From the NCBI RefSeq assembly GCF_030693775.1, contig NZ_JAUXZY010000003.1, positions 156,643 to 220,642 on the forward strand: a DNA stretch of 64,000 nucleotides, given 5' to 3'. The notes under the pieces are model-generated. The model was not told the DNA's origin and did not search any database. It saw only the letters and a list, made by a program, of their open reading frames with translations. Made by a program: the position numbers and the translations under genes. Numbering within the stretch: the first letter of the stretch is position 1; every line of letters begins with the position of its first letter. Below are positions 19,635 to 30,208 of the stretch, in pieces. Source of the stretch: Polynucleobacter sp. (GTDB lineage Bacteria; Pseudomonadota; Gammaproteobacteria; Burkholderiales; Burkholderiaceae).

Positions 19635-21070
19635 TGTTCCTGCGCCAACGCGATCTAGGGCGCTGGTATTTGCATTGGCGATCACTGCTTGTTATCGCCG
19701 CGGTGGCGGCCTTATCCGGCTGCGCTGGGATGGGTAACGATTGGTCTTCGGATGCGAATGGTTCTGCCGCGCGTAACCCACGCGCAGCCAAGGCGCCTCG
19801 TGTTGATCTCAGTAAGCAGTCTGTGAGCAGCCTAACTGCCCCATCCAATAATTTATGGCTTCGCATCCAAGACGGATTTACGATGCCTGAGCTCAATAGC
19901 CCACTGGTCATTACGCAGACGCGTTGGTTGGCCGCTAGACCCGATTATGTGCACCGCTCAATGGCACGCTCATCGCGGTATTTGTTCTACATTGTTGAGG
20001 AAGTCAATTTACGCGGCATGCCCACTGAAATTGCATTGCTGCCGTTTGTGGAGAGCGCCTTTAATCCAGTCGCTAAGTCGACCGCAAAAGCCATGGGCAT
20101 TTGGCAATTTATGCCGGCAACTGGAAAAGATTTTAAGTTAACGCAAAACGTGTTTCGCGATGAGCGTCGCGATGTCTTGCAGTCAACCAATGCTGCGCTT
20201 GATTATCTGCAACGCCTGCATCGGCAGTTCGGCGATTGGCAGTTAGCTTTAGCCGCGTACAACTGGGGCGAAGGCAATGTGGCTAAAGCAATTAAGCGCA
20301 ATCAAGCGGCCGGACTACCAACCGATTACCTCAGCTTAAAGATGCCCAAAGAGACCCGCGAATACGTTCCGAAGCTGATGGCGTACAAAGCTATCGTGTT
20401 GGATCCGCAGGCCTATGGCATTGTCTTGCCGGAACTGGAAAATCACCCGTTTTTTGTCGCGATTGATGTGACGCGTGACATTGATGTGGATGTAATCATT
20501 AAGTTGGCTGATATAACGCCAGAGGATTTTCGTAATCTCAATCCCTCTTTTAACAAGCCTGTTATTTTGAGTGCAGCTAATCAACAAATCTTATTGCCGT
20601 TTGGTCACGCCGAACTCTTTCAGGAAAATCTAAAAAATTACACTGAGCCACTCTCAACGTGGACTGCAGTCAGCGTTCCAGCAACTGAGTCGGCAGACCA
20701 GCTAGCGAAACGACTGGGGGTGTCGGTAGCCGTCCTGCGGGAAGTTAATGCTATTCCAGTTGGCATGCGGGTCAGGGCTGGATCAACGGTGTTGATTCCA
20801 AAGCCAAGTACGAAATTGACTGATGTACCCGAACACCTGGCCGAAAATGCTAGCCTCAATTTGGTCAAGCCAGCACCTGTGAAAAAGGCAGCAGCACCCA
20901 ATACCGCGAGCAAGAAAACCAATGCCGTAACCCCTAAAACGGCACAAAGCACGACAAAATCGACTGTTAAAACCGCTTCTAAGCCGCCTAGTCAGCAAAA
21001 GCCCGTATCGACAGATGCCGCTAAATCTGCGAAAACAACTACTGCAAAAGCCGGAGTTACCCCGCAATAG
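19634..21070 (+). CDS. mltD: Membrane-bound lytic murein transglycosylase D-like lipoprotein
   Basis: Cleaves peptidoglycan glycan strands, forming 1,6-anhydro-muropeptides. With the GTG start at 19634 (overlapping the gloB TAG) the protein has 478 residues. A lipoprotein signal ends in ALSGC (Cys about 30). The SLT domain shows catalytic Glu about 140 in VESAFNP, then GIWQFMPATG and LAAYNWGEGNV. A LysM-like peptidoglycan-binding segment lies at about 345-390 (DQLAKRLGVSVAVLREVN), and the last 70 residues are a Lys/Ala/Thr-rich tail. A TTG at 19616 is an alternative start. Confidence 0.9.
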   Translation: MFLRQRDLGRWYLHWRSLLVIAAVAALSGCAGMGNDWSSDANGSAARNPRAAKAPRVDLSKQSVSSLTAPSNNLWLRIQDGFTMPELNSPLVITQTRWLAARPDYVHRSMARSSRYLFYIVEEVNLRGMPTEIALLPFVESAFNPVAKSTAKAMGIWQFMPATGKDFKLTQNVFRDERRDVLQSTNAALDYLQRLHRQFGDWQLALAAYNWGEGNVAKAIKRNQAAGLPTDYLSLKMPKETREYVPKLMAYKAIVLDPQAYGIVLPELENHPFFVAIDVTRDIDVDVIIKLADITPEDFRNLNPSFNKPVILSAANQQILLPFGHAELFQENLKNYTEPLSTWTAVSVPATESADQLAKRLGVSVAVLREVNAIPVGMRVRAGSTVLIPKPSTKLTDVPEHLAENASLNLVKPAPVKKAAAPNTASKKTNAVTPKTAQSTTKSTVKTASKPPSQQKPVSTDAAKSAKTTTAKAGVTPQ

Positions 21071-21134
21071 AGTAAATTTACTTCTTACTGCACTAGTAGT
21101 AGCGAATCCATTTAGTACTCTTTTTAGGTAAATC

Positions 21135-23021
21135 ATGTCCTACAAAACCGTTCACGCCCAATCCATTCAAGATCCCCAAACCTTTTGGGGCGAGGAAGCA
21201 AAACACATTCACTGGGAAAAGCCGTTTGATACGGTACTGGACTACTCCAAGCCGCCATTTGCGCACTGGTTCAAGGGTGGCTTAACCAATCTTTGCTACA
21301 ACGCAGTTGATCGGCATTTAGCCCAGCGCGGCGATCAAATTGCCTTAGTGGCGGTTTCCACCGAGACCGATATTGAAAAGGCATACACCTTTAAGGAGCT
21401 GCATGCGGAAGTCAATCGCATGGCTGCTATTTTGAAGGCGAACGGCGTTGGCAAAGGCGATCGCGTATTGATTTATATGCCGATGATTGCGGAAGCCAGT
21501 TTTGCAATGCTGGCGTGCGCGCGCATTGGTGCAATTCATTCCGTGGTGTTTGGCGGCTTTGCATCGCACAGTTTGGCATCGCGCATTGAAGATGCCACAC
21601 CTAAAATGATTATTACTGCGGAAGCCGGCATGCGTGGCGGCAAGGCAGTGCCTTACAAGCCGCTGCTCGATGAGGCGATTGCACTTTCGTCCTATAAGCC
21701 TGCAAAAGTATTGATCGTCAACCGAGGCTTATCTGAGTTTGTCATGGTGGATGGGCGCGACCTCGATTACACCGCCGAGCGCTTGGCTCATCTCCATGCA
21801 GAGGTGCCAGTGGAGTGGGTGGATGCAACCCATACTTCCTATATTTTGTATACCAGCGGCACGACTGGCAAACCGAAGGGTGTGCAGCGTGATACCGGTG
21901 GCTACGCAGTAGCACTTTCATCAGCCATGCGCCTGATCTTTTGCGGCAAGCCGGGTGAAACCATGTTCACTACCTCCGATATTGGCTGGGTCGTTGGCCA
22001 CAGTTTCATTATTTATGGACCGCTGATTAATGGCACAGCCACCATCATGTATGAGGGAACTCCTTTACGCCCAGACGGCGGTATTTGGTGGAGCCTCGTT
22101 GAGAAATACAAGGTATCGGTGATGTTCTCTGCGCCCACTGCAATTCGGGTGCTCAAAAAACAAGACCCTGCTTTCTTAACGAAATACGATTTATCGAGCT
22201 TGCGCACGTTATTTTTGGCCGGCGAGCCTCTGGATGAGCCAACTGCAACGTGGATTCATGAGGCGATTGGCAAGCCGGTGGTGGATAACTACTGGCAGAC
22301 TGAAACTGGCTGGCCTATCTTGGCGATTCAGCGTGGCATCGAGGTCATGCCCCATAAATTCGGCTCTCCAGGCTTACCGGTGTTTGGTTACAACATGAAG
22401 TTGTTGGACGAGGCGACTGGCGAGGAGCTGGGCCCAGATCAAAAAGGAGTAGTGGCGATTGAAGGTCCGCTGCCTCCGGGCTGCATGCAAACCGTGTGGG
22501 GTGATGATGCGCGGTATGTCAAAACCTACTGGAGCACTATACCTGGCAAGCTGATCTATTCCACCTTCGACTGGGGTATTAAAGACAAAGACGGCTATTA
22601 CTTTATTCTGGGCCGCACTGATGATGTCATCAACGTGGCCGGTCACCGTTTAGGTACCCGCGAAATCGAGGAGAGCATCTCCAGCCACGCGAATATTTCC
22701 GAGGTAGCAGTCGTTGGCATTGAGGATAAATTGAAGGGGCAAGTCGCCATTGGCTTTGCGATTCCAAAGGATGCATCGAACGTGGCTAATTTAGAGGCGG
22801 AGCTCATGAAGACGGTCGATTCGCAATTGGGCGCCGTAGCAAGACCTGCACGCGTCTACATTGTGACGGCTTTACCTAAGACCCGTTCTGGGAAGATTGT
22901 GCGGCGCGCTTTGCAAGCGGTAGCAGAAGGGCGTGACCCGGGTGACATTAGTACGATGGAAGACCAAACGGTGCTGGCCCACATTAAAACGGTGATTCAG
23001 GAAAGCGCCAAAAAAGCCTAG
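21135..23021 (+). CDS. prpE: Propionate-CoA ligase
   Basis: ANL-superfamily acyl-CoA synthetase of 628 residues that activates propionate (or acetate) with ATP and CoA via an acyl-adenylate. Seen: the ATP loop YTSGTTGKPKGVQRD, DNYWQTETGWP, GRTDDVINVAGHRLGTREIE, and C-terminal catalytic Lys in RSGKIVRRAL. Details such as YTSGTTGKPKGVQRDTGG favour PrpE over Acs. No prpB/prpC/prpD genes are adjacent. A GC-rich hairpin follows at 23070. Confidence 0.92.
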   Translation: MSYKTVHAQSIQDPQTFWGEEAKHIHWEKPFDTVLDYSKPPFAHWFKGGLTNLCYNAVDRHLAQRGDQIALVAVSTETDIEKAYTFKELHAEVNRMAAILKANGVGKGDRVLIYMPMIAEASFAMLACARIGAIHSVVFGGFASHSLASRIEDATPKMIITAEAGMRGGKAVPYKPLLDEAIALSSYKPAKVLIVNRGLSEFVMVDGRDLDYTAERLAHLHAEVPVEWVDATHTSYILYTSGTTGKPKGVQRDTGGYAVALSSAMRLIFCGKPGETMFTTSDIGWVVGHSFIIYGPLINGTATIMYEGTPLRPDGGIWWSLVEKYKVSVMFSAPTAIRVLKKQDPAFLTKYDLSSLRTLFLAGEPLDEPTATWIHEAIGKPVVDNYWQTETGWPILAIQRGIEVMPHKFGSPGLPVFGYNMKLLDEATGEELGPDQKGVVAIEGPLPPGCMQTVWGDDARYVKTYWSTIPGKLIYSTFDWGIKDKDGYYFILGRTDDVINVAGHRLGTREIEESISSHANISEVAVVGIEDKLKGQVAIGFAIPKDASNVANLEAELMKTVDSQLGAVARPARVYIVTALPKTRSGKIVRRALQAVAEGRDPGDISTMEDQTVLAHIKTVIQESAKKA

Positions 23022-23069
23022 GAAAAACGAGGCCAAAAAAGCAGAAAGCATAGGGAAATCGAAGCAGGG

Positions 23070-23092
23070 ACTGGGCGGCCGCACCGCCCAGT
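23070..23092 (+). terminator. GC-rich hairpin after prpE, possible terminator
   Basis: Perfect 9-bp inverted repeat ACTGGGCGG / CCGCCCAGT (23070-23078 and 23084-23092) with a 5-nt loop, 49 bp after the prpE stop. There is no T-run, so it may act as an RNA-stabilising or Rho-assisted end rather than a classical terminator. Confidence 0.5.
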
Positions 23093-23180
23093 AAGGCTGC
23101 GGCTGGTTTGGCAGGAAGCTGGCCTACGAACTGGTATTATTGTTGGGTTCGTAACTCAATAAATTACCCTAGCGCTTAAA

Positions 23181-23228
23181 AACACTCACCTCCCGCAACC
23201 ACTTCCGGGTAGGCTATTTGGGGGTGTT
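23181..23228 (+). promoter_or_regulatory. Structured leader just upstream of carA
   Basis: An inner hairpin pairs CCTCCCG (23189-23195) with CGGG-AGG (23206-23213, T23210 bulged) around a 10-nt loop. An outer arm pairs AACAC (23181-23185) with GTGTT (23224-23228). It ends 9 nt before the carA ATG, so it could affect translation or transcription. The rest of the 216-bp prpE-carA gap shows no other clear signal. Confidence 0.4.
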
Positions 23229-23237
23229 GAGCGTTGG

Positions 23238-24464
23238 ATGGCAGCAGGGATTGGAGATGGTTTGTCACCCTTGCTTCCTTCTTTTCCCCCAGCCGTTTTG
23301 GCATTAGCCGATGGCACTCTCTTTTCAGGTTATAGCATTGGCGCCCCCGGCGAAACTGCCGGCGAAGTTGTTTTCAATACCGCCTTAACGGGTTATCAGG
23401 AAATCATTACTGACCCTAGCTATTGCCGCCAGATCGTCACCTTGACCTATCCGCACATTGGCAATGTCGGCGTCAACGAGCAAGATGCCGAATCATCCCA
23501 AATTCATGCTGCCGGTTTGGTAATTAAGGACCTCTCGCGCCGAGTGTCGAACTTCCGTTCTGAGCAAAGCCTCGACTCGTATTTGCAAAAGGCAGGTATC
23601 CCTGGCATCGCCGGAATTGATACGCGCAAGCTGACCCGTTTGTTGCGGGATAAGGGCGCTCAGTCGGGCGCGATTGTGGCCGGCAAGATGGGCGACGATC
23701 CTGCAGCGCTCGGTGCCAGAGCCCTTGAATTAGCCAAGGCATTTCCAGGCATGAGTGGCTTAGATCTAGCGCAGGTGGTTAGCACCAAAACCGCATACCC
23801 GTGGCGCGAAGCCGAGTGGGACTTACACGGCCCCAATGGCAAACCCGCTTACCGTAGCCTCGATACCAAAAAACCCATCAAGAAAGTGGTGGCGTACGAC
23901 TTTGGCGTCAAGCGCAATATTTTGCGCATGCTCACCGAGCGCGGTTGCGAATTAACCGTGGTGCCAGCCAAAACTACAGCTGCAGAAGTTCTGGCCATGA
24001 AACCCGATGGGGTGTTTTTCTCCAACGGACCCGGTGATCCTGGGCCGTGTGATTACGCCATTAGCGCCGCAAAAGAAATCATCGAGCAGGGCGTTCCGAC
24101 CTTTGGAATCTGTTTGGGTCATCAGATCATGGGCTTGGCTGCTGGCGCGAAGACCCTAAAAATGAAATTCGGGCATCACGGCGCGAACCACCCAGTCAAA
24201 GATTTGGATAGCGGACGGGTGGCGATCACTTCCCAGAACCATGGATTTGCAGTCGATGCCAAAACATTGCCCAGCAATGTGCGGGTGACCCACGTATCGC
24301 TTTTCGATGGCTCCCTTCAGGGCCTCGCGTGGACAGACAAGCCTGCCTTTTGCTTTCAGGGGCATCCCGAGGCATCGCCCGGACCCCACGACATCGCTTA
24401 CTTATTCGATCACTTTATGGACTTAATGCATGGCGCTCCAACCAGTAAACAAGGAGGCAAATAA
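23238..24464 (+). CDS. carA: Carbamoyl-phosphate synthase small subunit
   Basis: Glutamine amidotransferase subunit that supplies ammonia to CarB for pyrimidine and arginine synthesis. The class I GATase domain in the C-terminal half has the nucleophile Cys in [13 protein letters not shown] and the His/Glu pair in [13 protein letters not shown]. The ATG start at 23238 gives 408 residues; conserved CarA sequence begins only at [14 protein letters not shown], so a TTG at 23262 or 23271 is a real alternative start. Its TAA overlaps the carB ATG (TAATG), indicating coupled translation. Confidence 0.95.
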   Translation: MAAGIGDGLSPLLPSFPPAVLALADGTLFSGYSIGAPGETAGEVVFNTALTGYQEIITDPSYCRQIVTLTYPHIGNVGVNEQDAESSQIHAAGLVIKDLSRRVSNFRSEQSLDSYLQKAGIPGIAGIDTRKLTRLLRDKGAQSGAIVAGKMGDDPAALGARALELAKAFPGMSGLDLAQVVSTKTAYPWREAEWDLHGPNGKPAYRSLDTKKPIKKVVAYDFGVKRNILRMLTERGCELTVVPAKTTAAEVLAMKPDGVFFSNGPGDPGPCDYAISAAKEIIEQGVPTFGICLGHQIMGLAAGAKTLKMKFGHHGANHPVKDLDSGRVAITSQNHGFAVDAKTLPSNVRVTHVSLFDGSLQGLAWTDKPAFCFQGHPEASPGPHDIAYLFDHFMDLMHGAPTSKQGGK

Positions 24465-27400
24465 TGCCTAAGCGGAGCGACATTAAAAGCATTCTGATTA
24501 TTGGCGCAGGCCCGATCGTGATTGGTCAGGCTTGTGAATTTGATTACTCGGGCGCGCAAGCATGTAAAGCGCTGCGCGATGAGGGCTACAAAGTTATTTT
24601 GGTCAATAGCAATCCAGCGACCATCATGACTGATCCTGAGATGGCCGATGTCACCTACATTGAGCCGATTACATGGGAAGTGGTCGAGCGCATCATTGCG
24701 ACGGAAAAGCCCGACGCCATATTGCCGACGATGGGCGGCCAAACTGCACTCAATTGCGCCTTGGATTTACACCGTAATGGCATTTTAGAAAAGTACGGTT
24801 GCGAATTAATTGGCGCATCTCCGGAGGCGATTGATAAAGCCGAAGACCGTCAAAAGTTTAAAGATGCGATGACCAAGATTGGGTTGGGCTCAGCTAAATC
24901 CGGTATTGCGCATTCGATTGATGAGGCCGTTGCTGTGCAACAGCGCATTCAAAAAGAAACTGGCAGCGCTGGTTTCCCGGTAGTCATTCGTCCATCTTTT
25001 ACGATGGGCGGCTCGGGTGGCGGTATTGCGTACAACCGCGAAGAGTTTGAAGAAATCTGCAAGCGCGGTTTAGAGCTTTCGCCCACCGGTGAGCTCTTGA
25101 TTGAAGAATCGCTGCTAGGCTGGAAAGAGTTTGAGATGGAAGTCGTGCGTGACCACGCCGACAATTGCATCATCGTCTGCTCGATCGAAAATTTAGATCC
25201 GATGGGCATTCATACGGGTGACTCCATTACGGTAGCGCCTGCTCAAACCCTGACGGACAAAGAGTATCAATTGATGCGCAACGCATCGATTGCAGTGCTG
25301 CGTGAAATTGGTGTGGATACTGGCGGCTCAAACGTCCAGTTCTCGATCAATCCAGTCGATGGCCGCATGATCGTGATTGAGATGAACCCGCGTGTTTCTA
25401 GGTCATCTGCCTTAGCCTCCAAAGCAACTGGCTTTCCGATTGCGAAGGTTGCGGCAAAGTTGGCGGTGGGCTATACCCTAGACGAGCTGCACAACGACAT
25501 TACTGGCGGCGCTACTCCGGCCTCGTTTGAGCCATCGATTGATTATGTTGTGACGAAGATTCCCCGCTTTGCCTTTGAGAAGTTCCCGCAAGCGGATTCG
25601 CGTTTAACTACGCAAATGAAATCGGTAGGTGAGGTGATGGCCATTGGCCGCACTTTCCAAGAGTCGTTTCAGAAAGCCTTACGTGGCCTTGAGGTTGGTG
25701 TTGACGGCCTAGATGAACGCTCAAGCGATTTAGAAGACATCATTCAGGAAATTGGTGAGCCAGGGCCTGATCGCATTTGGTACTTGGCAGATGCATTCCG
25801 TATGGGCATGGGTCTCGATGAAATCTATGAAGAAACCAAAGTAGATCCTTGGTTCTTAGAGCAGATTGAAGAGCTCATCTCGATTGAAAACACACTCAAG
25901 CAGCATACGATTGATGGTTTATCTGCGGATGAGTGGCGCTTTTTAAAGCAAAAAGGATTTTCGGATCGCCGTTTAGCCAAGCTGCTGAAGGTCGATGCTG
26001 CCTCGGTGCGCGCTGCACGTCACCGCCTGAAGGTATTCCCAGTGTATAAGCGGGTCGATACCTGCGCCGCTGAGTTCGCCACGAATACCGCGTACATGTA
26101 TTCCACCTACGAAGCAGAGCACGGCGAATGTGAATCGCAGCCAACGAATCGCGACAAGATCATGGTTCTGGGCGGCGGACCGAATCGCATCGGTCAAGGC
26201 ATTGAGTTCGATTACTGCTGCGTGCATGCTGCTCTTGCGATGCGTGAGGATGGTTACGAAACCATCATGGTTAACTGCAATCCCGAGACCGTATCGACCG
26301 ACTACGACACATCGGATCGCTTGTATTTTGAGCCTTTGACCTTAGAAGATGTTCTCGAAATCGTTGCTAAGGAAAAGCCCAAGGGCGTAATCGTGCAGTA
26401 CGGTGGCCAAACGCCACTCAAACTGGCTTTGGATTTAGAGGCCAATGGCGTTCCCATCATCGGCACATCCCCCGATATGATTGATGCGGCCGAAGACCGC
26501 GAGCGTTTCCAAAAACTATTGCATGCCTTGGATTTGCGTCAGCCACCCAACCGGACTGCACGCACCGAAGACGAAGCCTTGCGACTGGCCGATGAAATTG
26601 GCTATCCCTTGGTAGTGCGTCCATCTTATGTATTGGGTGGTCGCGCTATGGAGATCGTGCACGATGGCCGTGACTTAGAGCGCTATATGCGCGAAGCGGT
26701 GAAGGTATCGCATGACTCACCAGTACTATTGGATCGTTTCTTAAATGATGCAATTGAATGCGATGTGGATTGCATTAGCGATGGCGAGACCGTATTTATT
26801 GGTGGCGTGATGGAGCACATCGAGCAGGCTGGAGTGCACTCTGGTGACTCGGCATGTTCATTGCCACCATATTCCTTATCGGAAGCCACCGTTGATGAAA
26901 TCAAGCGTCAAACCGCAGCCATGGCTAGAGGCCTCAATGTCGTTGGCCTGATGAACGTACAGTTTGCGATTCAGAATGTGGACGGCGACGATGTCATTTA
27001 TGTGCTGGAAGTGAATCCCCGTGCGTCGCGGACTGTGCCGTTTGTATCGAAGGCGACCGGTTTGCAGTTAGCCAAGATTGCAGCGCGCTGCATGGTAGGT
27101 CAGACCTTAGCCAAACAAGGCATTACACGCGAAGTCATTCCGCCGTATTTCTCGGTCAAGGAAGCGGTTTTTCCGTTTAATAAATTCCCTGGTATCGATC
27201 CCATCTTGGGACCTGAGATGCGCTCCACTGGCGAGGTGATGGGGGTTGGTAAAACCTTCGGTGAGGCTTTGTTTAAGTCGCAATTGGGCGCTAGCATCAA
27301 GCTTCCCAAAACTGGTACGGTGGTATTGACCGTGAAGGACAGCGACAAAGGCAAAGCCGTTGCCGTTGCCCAGCTCTTGCATGAACTCGGCTTTCCAATG

Positions 27401-27727
27401 GTGGCAACCAAAGGTACTGCTGCAGCGATTGCTGCTGCCGGTTTACCGGTGCGCGTAGTCAATAAGGTGAAAGATGGTCGTCCACACATCGTTGACCTGA
27501 TTAAAAACCGGGAAATTTCACTGGTCTTTACGACGGTGGATGAGACCCGTACAGCGATTGCGGATTCGCGTTCGATTCGAACGAGTGCCCAGGCCAATGG
27601 CGTGACCTACTACACCACGATTAGTGCAGCACGGGCTGTGATGGATGGCCTGATGGCGTCAAAAAGTGGTGCTAGAGATTCACTTGAAGTCTATTCGCTG
27701 CAAAATTTGCACCGCAGCCTCGAATAG
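24464..27727 (+). CDS. carB: Carbamoyl-phosphate synthase large subunit
   Basis: Makes carbamoyl phosphate from bicarbonate, ammonia and two ATP. The 1087-residue protein holds two homologous ATP-grasp halves (first: [20 protein letters not shown] and [10 protein letters not shown]; second, from about residue 565: [20 protein letters not shown] and [12 protein letters not shown]) and a C-terminal MGS-like allosteric domain (about 940-1085). AAGGAGG lies 6 bases before the ATG. It overlaps carA by one base and is followed after 66 bp by greA. Confidence 0.98.
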   Translation: MPKRSDIKSILIIGAGPIVIGQACEFDYSGAQACKALRDEGYKVILVNSNPATIMTDPEMADVTYIEPITWEVVERIIATEKPDAILPTMGGQTALNCALDLHRNGILEKYGCELIGASPEAIDKAEDRQKFKDAMTKIGLGSAKSGIAHSIDEAVAVQQRIQKETGSAGFPVVIRPSFTMGGSGGGIAYNREEFEEICKRGLELSPTGELLIEESLLGWKEFEMEVVRDHADNCIIVCSIENLDPMGIHTGDSITVAPAQTLTDKEYQLMRNASIAVLREIGVDTGGSNVQFSINPVDGRMIVIEMNPRVSRSSALASKATGFPIAKVAAKLAVGYTLDELHNDITGGATPASFEPSIDYVVTKIPRFAFEKFPQADSRLTTQMKSVGEVMAIGRTFQESFQKALRGLEVGVDGLDERSSDLEDIIQEIGEPGPDRIWYLADAFRMGMGLDEIYEETKVDPWFLEQIEELISIENTLKQHTIDGLSADEWRFLKQKGFSDRRLAKLLKVDAASVRAARHRLKVFPVYKRVDTCAAEFATNTAYMYSTYEAEHGECESQPTNRDKIMVLGGGPNRIGQGIEFDYCCVHAALAMREDGYETIMVNCNPETVSTDYDTSDRLYFEPLTLEDVLEIVAKEKPKGVIVQYGGQTPLKLALDLEANGVPIIGTSPDMIDAAEDRERFQKLLHALDLRQPPNRTARTEDEALRLADEIGYPLVVRPSYVLGGRAMEIVHDGRDLERYMREAVKVSHDSPVLLDRFLNDAIECDVDCISDGETVFIGGVMEHIEQAGVHSGDSACSLPPYSLSEATVDEIKRQTAAMARGLNVVGLMNVQFAIQNVDGDDVIYVLEVNPRASRTVPFVSKATGLQLAKIAARCMVGQTLAKQGITREVIPPYFSVKEAVFPFNKFPGIDPILGPEMRSTGEVMGVGKTFGEALFKSQLGASIKLPKTGTVVLTVKDSDKGKAVAVAQLLHELGFPMVATKGTAAAIAAAGLPVRVVNKVKDGRPHIVDLIKNREISLVFTTVDETRTAIADSRSIRTSAQANGVTYYTTISAARAVMDGLMASKSGARDSLEVYSLQNLHRSLE

Positions 27728-27744
27728 TCTCTGTAAATACCGCA

Positions 27745-27788
27745 AACCTAGCTTAAACTACTTCTTTAATTTGTAGATAAGCTAGGTT
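27745..27788 (+). promoter_or_regulatory. Long hairpin in greA leader covering the ribosome site
   Basis: Perfect 11-bp inverted repeat AACCTAGCTTA / TAAGCTAGGTT (27745-27755 and 27778-27788) with an extra inner CTAC/GTAG pairing (27758-27761 and 27773-27776). The right arm contains the only Shine-Dalgarno-like AGG and ends 5 nt before the greA ATG, so folding would hide the ribosome site. Confidence 0.6.
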
Positions 27789-27793
27789 GCAGT

Positions 27794-28270
27794 ATGAACA
27801 CCATTCCAATTACTAAATTTGGCGCTGAACTGCTCAAGGCAGAGTTGCATCGGCTTAAGCACGTCGAACGTCCTGCCGTGATCAATGCCATTTCTGAGGC
27901 GCGTGCACAAGGTGATTTATCCGAGAACGCCGAGTACGATGCCGCAAAAGAAAAGCAAGGGTTTATTGAGGGTCGAATCAAGGAGCTTGAGACTACATTG
28001 TCTGCCGCTCAAATTATTGATCCTGCCACCTTGGAGGTTGAGGGCCGTGTGGTGTTTGGTGCGACCGTAGATCTCGAAGACTTGGAAGACGGCACGAAAT
28101 TCACATATCAAATTGTCGGCGACGATGAGGCAGATATTGAGCTCAATAAAATTTCAATTAGCTCGCCGATTGCACGCGCGCTGATTGGTAAAGAAGAGGG
28201 CGACGTGGTGGCAGTTCAGGCCCCAGCAGGTAATCGCGAAGTGGAGATTTTGGCGGTGCGTTACATCTAA
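27794..28270 (+). CDS. greA: Transcription elongation factor GreA
   Basis: Rescues backtracked RNA polymerase by stimulating transcript cleavage through the secondary channel. The 158 residues are the standard length. The N-terminal coiled coil (about 10-75) ends in the acidic tip region with SEARAQGDLSENAEYDAAKE, which carries the catalytic acidic pair. The C-terminal FKBP-like domain contains SPIARALIGKEEGDVV. It follows carB, as in pseudomonads. The hairpin in its leader suggests post-transcriptional control. Confidence 0.97.
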   Translation: MNTIPITKFGAELLKAELHRLKHVERPAVINAISEARAQGDLSENAEYDAAKEKQGFIEGRIKELETTLSAAQIIDPATLEVEGRVVFGATVDLEDLEDGTKFTYQIVGDDEADIELNKISISSPIARALIGKEEGDVVAVQAPAGNREVEILAVRYI

Positions 28271-28273
28271 AGC

Positions 28274-28771
28274 ATGAACACCGCTGGAGCTCCTCGCTAT
28301 GCCGCAGCCCAGCGCCTCTTTTTACTCATCTGTGGGGTTTGGGTCGGCAGCCTGTTTGCGGTAGGCTATTTGGTGGTCCCCACCATCTTCGCTAACTTAC
28401 AAGATCGCCAAGTTGCCGGCATGATTGCAGCCGCCATCTTTCAAGTGGAAGCCTATCTCAGTGTGCTGGTTTGCCTAAGTCTCCTTGTACTCGCTAACCT
28501 GCTGGTAAGGCGCGAGGTCGAGCACTACCGCAGTATTCGCTGGATCACCTTCGTCTTATTGCTCTCTTCGCTAATCACGTGTTTCGGCTTGATTCCATAC
28601 ATGGACGCATTACGCCAAGAGGCGCTACTCTTAGGTGTACCAGTCATGGCATCGCCGTCTGCAAGCCTATTTGGACGCTTGCATGGTATTTCCAGTGGGC
28701 TGTTTTTAGTTCAGAGCCTTTTAGGCCTCTGGATGGTGTGGCGTTTAACTCGCCAAGCGGCCAACCCTTAA
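28274..28771 (+). CDS. DUF4149 family membrane protein
   Basis: A 165-residue integral membrane protein with four predicted helices (about 13-35, 55-75, 85-105, 138-158) and the VGYLVVPTIFA motif of the DUF4149 family. Function unknown. It begins 3 bases after greA and is probably co-transcribed with it. It ends 15 bp before the convergent yhbY-like gene. Confidence 0.8.
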   Translation: MNTAGAPRYAAAQRLFLLICGVWVGSLFAVGYLVVPTIFANLQDRQVAGMIAAAIFQVEAYLSVLVCLSLLVLANLLVRREVEHYRSIRWITFVLLLSSLITCFGLIPYMDALRQEALLLGVPVMASPSASLFGRLHGISSGLFLVQSLLGLWMVWRLTRQAANP

Positions 28772-28786
28772 TCCACTAGACCGGAA

Positions 28787-29419
28787 TTAACCCAGGGATT
28801 TTTTCTTGGTGCTGGCTTGACGCACTTTGCGGCGTTTGACCGGGCCGGTTGGCGCTGCTGCGCGCTTGTATCCAGGCGATGACCAACCAATCTTTGACTC
28901 TGCAGCATTGGCGCGAGTGGGACGCGCAGAGGCGCTCTTGGATGCCGCTTTGCGCGCAGGCGCTTCTGCCTTGGTGCCCACGGGTTTGCCGAAGGGTTTG
29001 GCAGCAGCAGTACGCCGGGCAGAGCGCTCCGATGTGCTGGTAGCGCCCCGAGTAACAGGGCGGTTCGGTGATCGTGGTGCCTGTATTGATTTTTTGGTTT
29101 TATTGCCGCCTCGCGCATAGGGCGCATTGGCTTCCTTAATGAGGGGTTCTGGGCGCCAGAGAACCAGTAATTTGCCAATGTGCTGCACTGGCGCGGCATT
29201 TAGCTTGTCGCACAGCGCTTCGTAAATGGCAATGCGGTTTTCACGATCATCACCAAAGACACGGACTTTAATTAAGTTATGGCTATTGATTGCAATTTCA
29301 GCTTCGTTGACCACGCCGGGGGTCAATCCATCGTTACCAATCATCACAACCGGGCTAAGGTCGTGGGCTTTGGCTTTAAGCGCTTTGCGCTGGGCAGGGG
29401 AGATGGTAAGTGCAGTCAT
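28787..29419 (-). CDS. yhbY: YhbY-type CRM-domain RNA-binding protein with long basic tail
   Basis: The first ~95 residues form a YhbY/CRM domain (SPAQRKALKAKAHDLSPVVMIG, then GKLLVLWRP), which in E. coli associates with pre-50S ribosomal particles. The remaining ~110 residues are a low-complexity tail rich in Lys, Arg, Ala, Ser and Thr, ending VRQASTKKKSLG; E. coli YhbY lacks it. The start MTALTISPAQ at 29419 is preferred to an ATG at 29437. It is divergent from rlmE, the order seen in E. coli and pseudomonads. Confidence 0.88.
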   Translation of the reverse strand: MTALTISPAQRKALKAKAHDLSPVVMIGNDGLTPGVVNEAEIAINSHNLIKVRVFGDDRENRIAIYEALCDKLNAAPVQHIGKLLVLWRPEPLIKEANAPYARGGNKTKKSIQAPRSPNRPVTRGATSTSERSARRTAAAKPFGKPVGTKAEAPARKAASKSASARPTRANAAESKIGWSSPGYKRAAAPTGPVKRRKVRQASTKKKSLG

Positions 29420-29521
29420 GCCTCGATCATAGAGCATTGCTGTTTATCAGACCAGAATAAGCAGGTAAAGTAGAGCGCTCAGCCCTGTACTGTGGTGCTG
29501 GAATTAACTGATTGGGATTAC

Positions 29522-30208
29522 GTGGCAAAGAATAAATTCAATAAAAGCTGGTTGCAGGACCACCTGATGGATCCCTACGTCAAGATGGCGCAAAAAGAGG
29601 GCTATCGTGCACGGGCCGCCTATAAGCTCAGCGAAATCGATGAGCAGGACCATTTAATTAAAGCGGGAATGGTGGTGGTCGATTTGGGTAGCGCGCCAGG
29701 CAGCTGGTCCCAGTACGTACGTAATCGCCTTACCGAATTGGGTAAACACAACCCGAAGATTGAATCCGGCAAGCCGGATGGCGTGATTGTTGCGATTGAT
29801 ATGTTGCCGATGGAAGCAATAGCGGATGTTAGTTTTATTGAGGGCGACTTTCGGGAGGAAGAGGGCTTACGTGCGCTGGAGTCCTTATTGCCCCCGAGTT
29901 GTAATGGCAAAGTGGATTTAGTTTTATCGGATATGGCGCCCAATCTATCGGGCGTCGGCATTGCCGATGCAGCGCGCATGGCAACCCTCGCTGAATTGGC
30001 CTTGGATTTTGCGAAGGACCACCTGCAGCCCGACGGCGCTCTATTGATTAAATGCTTCCATGGCAGTGGCTACAGTCAAATTGTGGAGACCTTTAAAAAG
30101 GTGTTTAAGACGGTTTCAGCCCGAAAACCCAAAGCTTCTCGGGATCGCTCCTCAGAGACCTTTTTGCTGGGTCGCCACTTGAAACCCCCCAAAACAGCCC
30201 CAAAATAG
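29522..30208 (+). CDS. rlmE: 23S rRNA 2'-O-ribose methyltransferase RlmE (FtsJ)
   Basis: Methylates the ribose of U2552 in the 23S A-loop late in 50S assembly. SAM motif I is [15 protein letters not shown]. The K-D-K-E tetrad residues are visible as Lys in RARAAYKL, Asp in [12 protein letters not shown], Lys in [10 protein letters not shown] and Glu in SSETFLLG. The GTG at 29522 ([11 protein letters not shown]) matches the usual N-terminus; a GTG at 29492 would add ten residues. It precedes ftsH, as in E. coli. Confidence 0.94.
   Translation: MAKNKFNKSWLQDHLMDPYVKMAQKEGYRARAAYKLSEIDEQDHLIKAGMVVVDLGSAPGSWSQYVRNRLTELGKHNPKIESGKPDGVIVAIDMLPMEAIADVSFIEGDFREEEGLRALESLLPPSCNGKVDLVLSDMAPNLSGVGIADAARMATLAELALDFAKDHLQPDGALLIKCFHGSGYSQIVETFKKVFKTVSARKPKASRDRSSETFLLGRHLKPPKTAPK

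Noticed and set aside
27100..27597. 165-codon frame antisense within carB
   Set aside because: A shadow of a strongly conserved gene, with no homology features, ribosome site or context.
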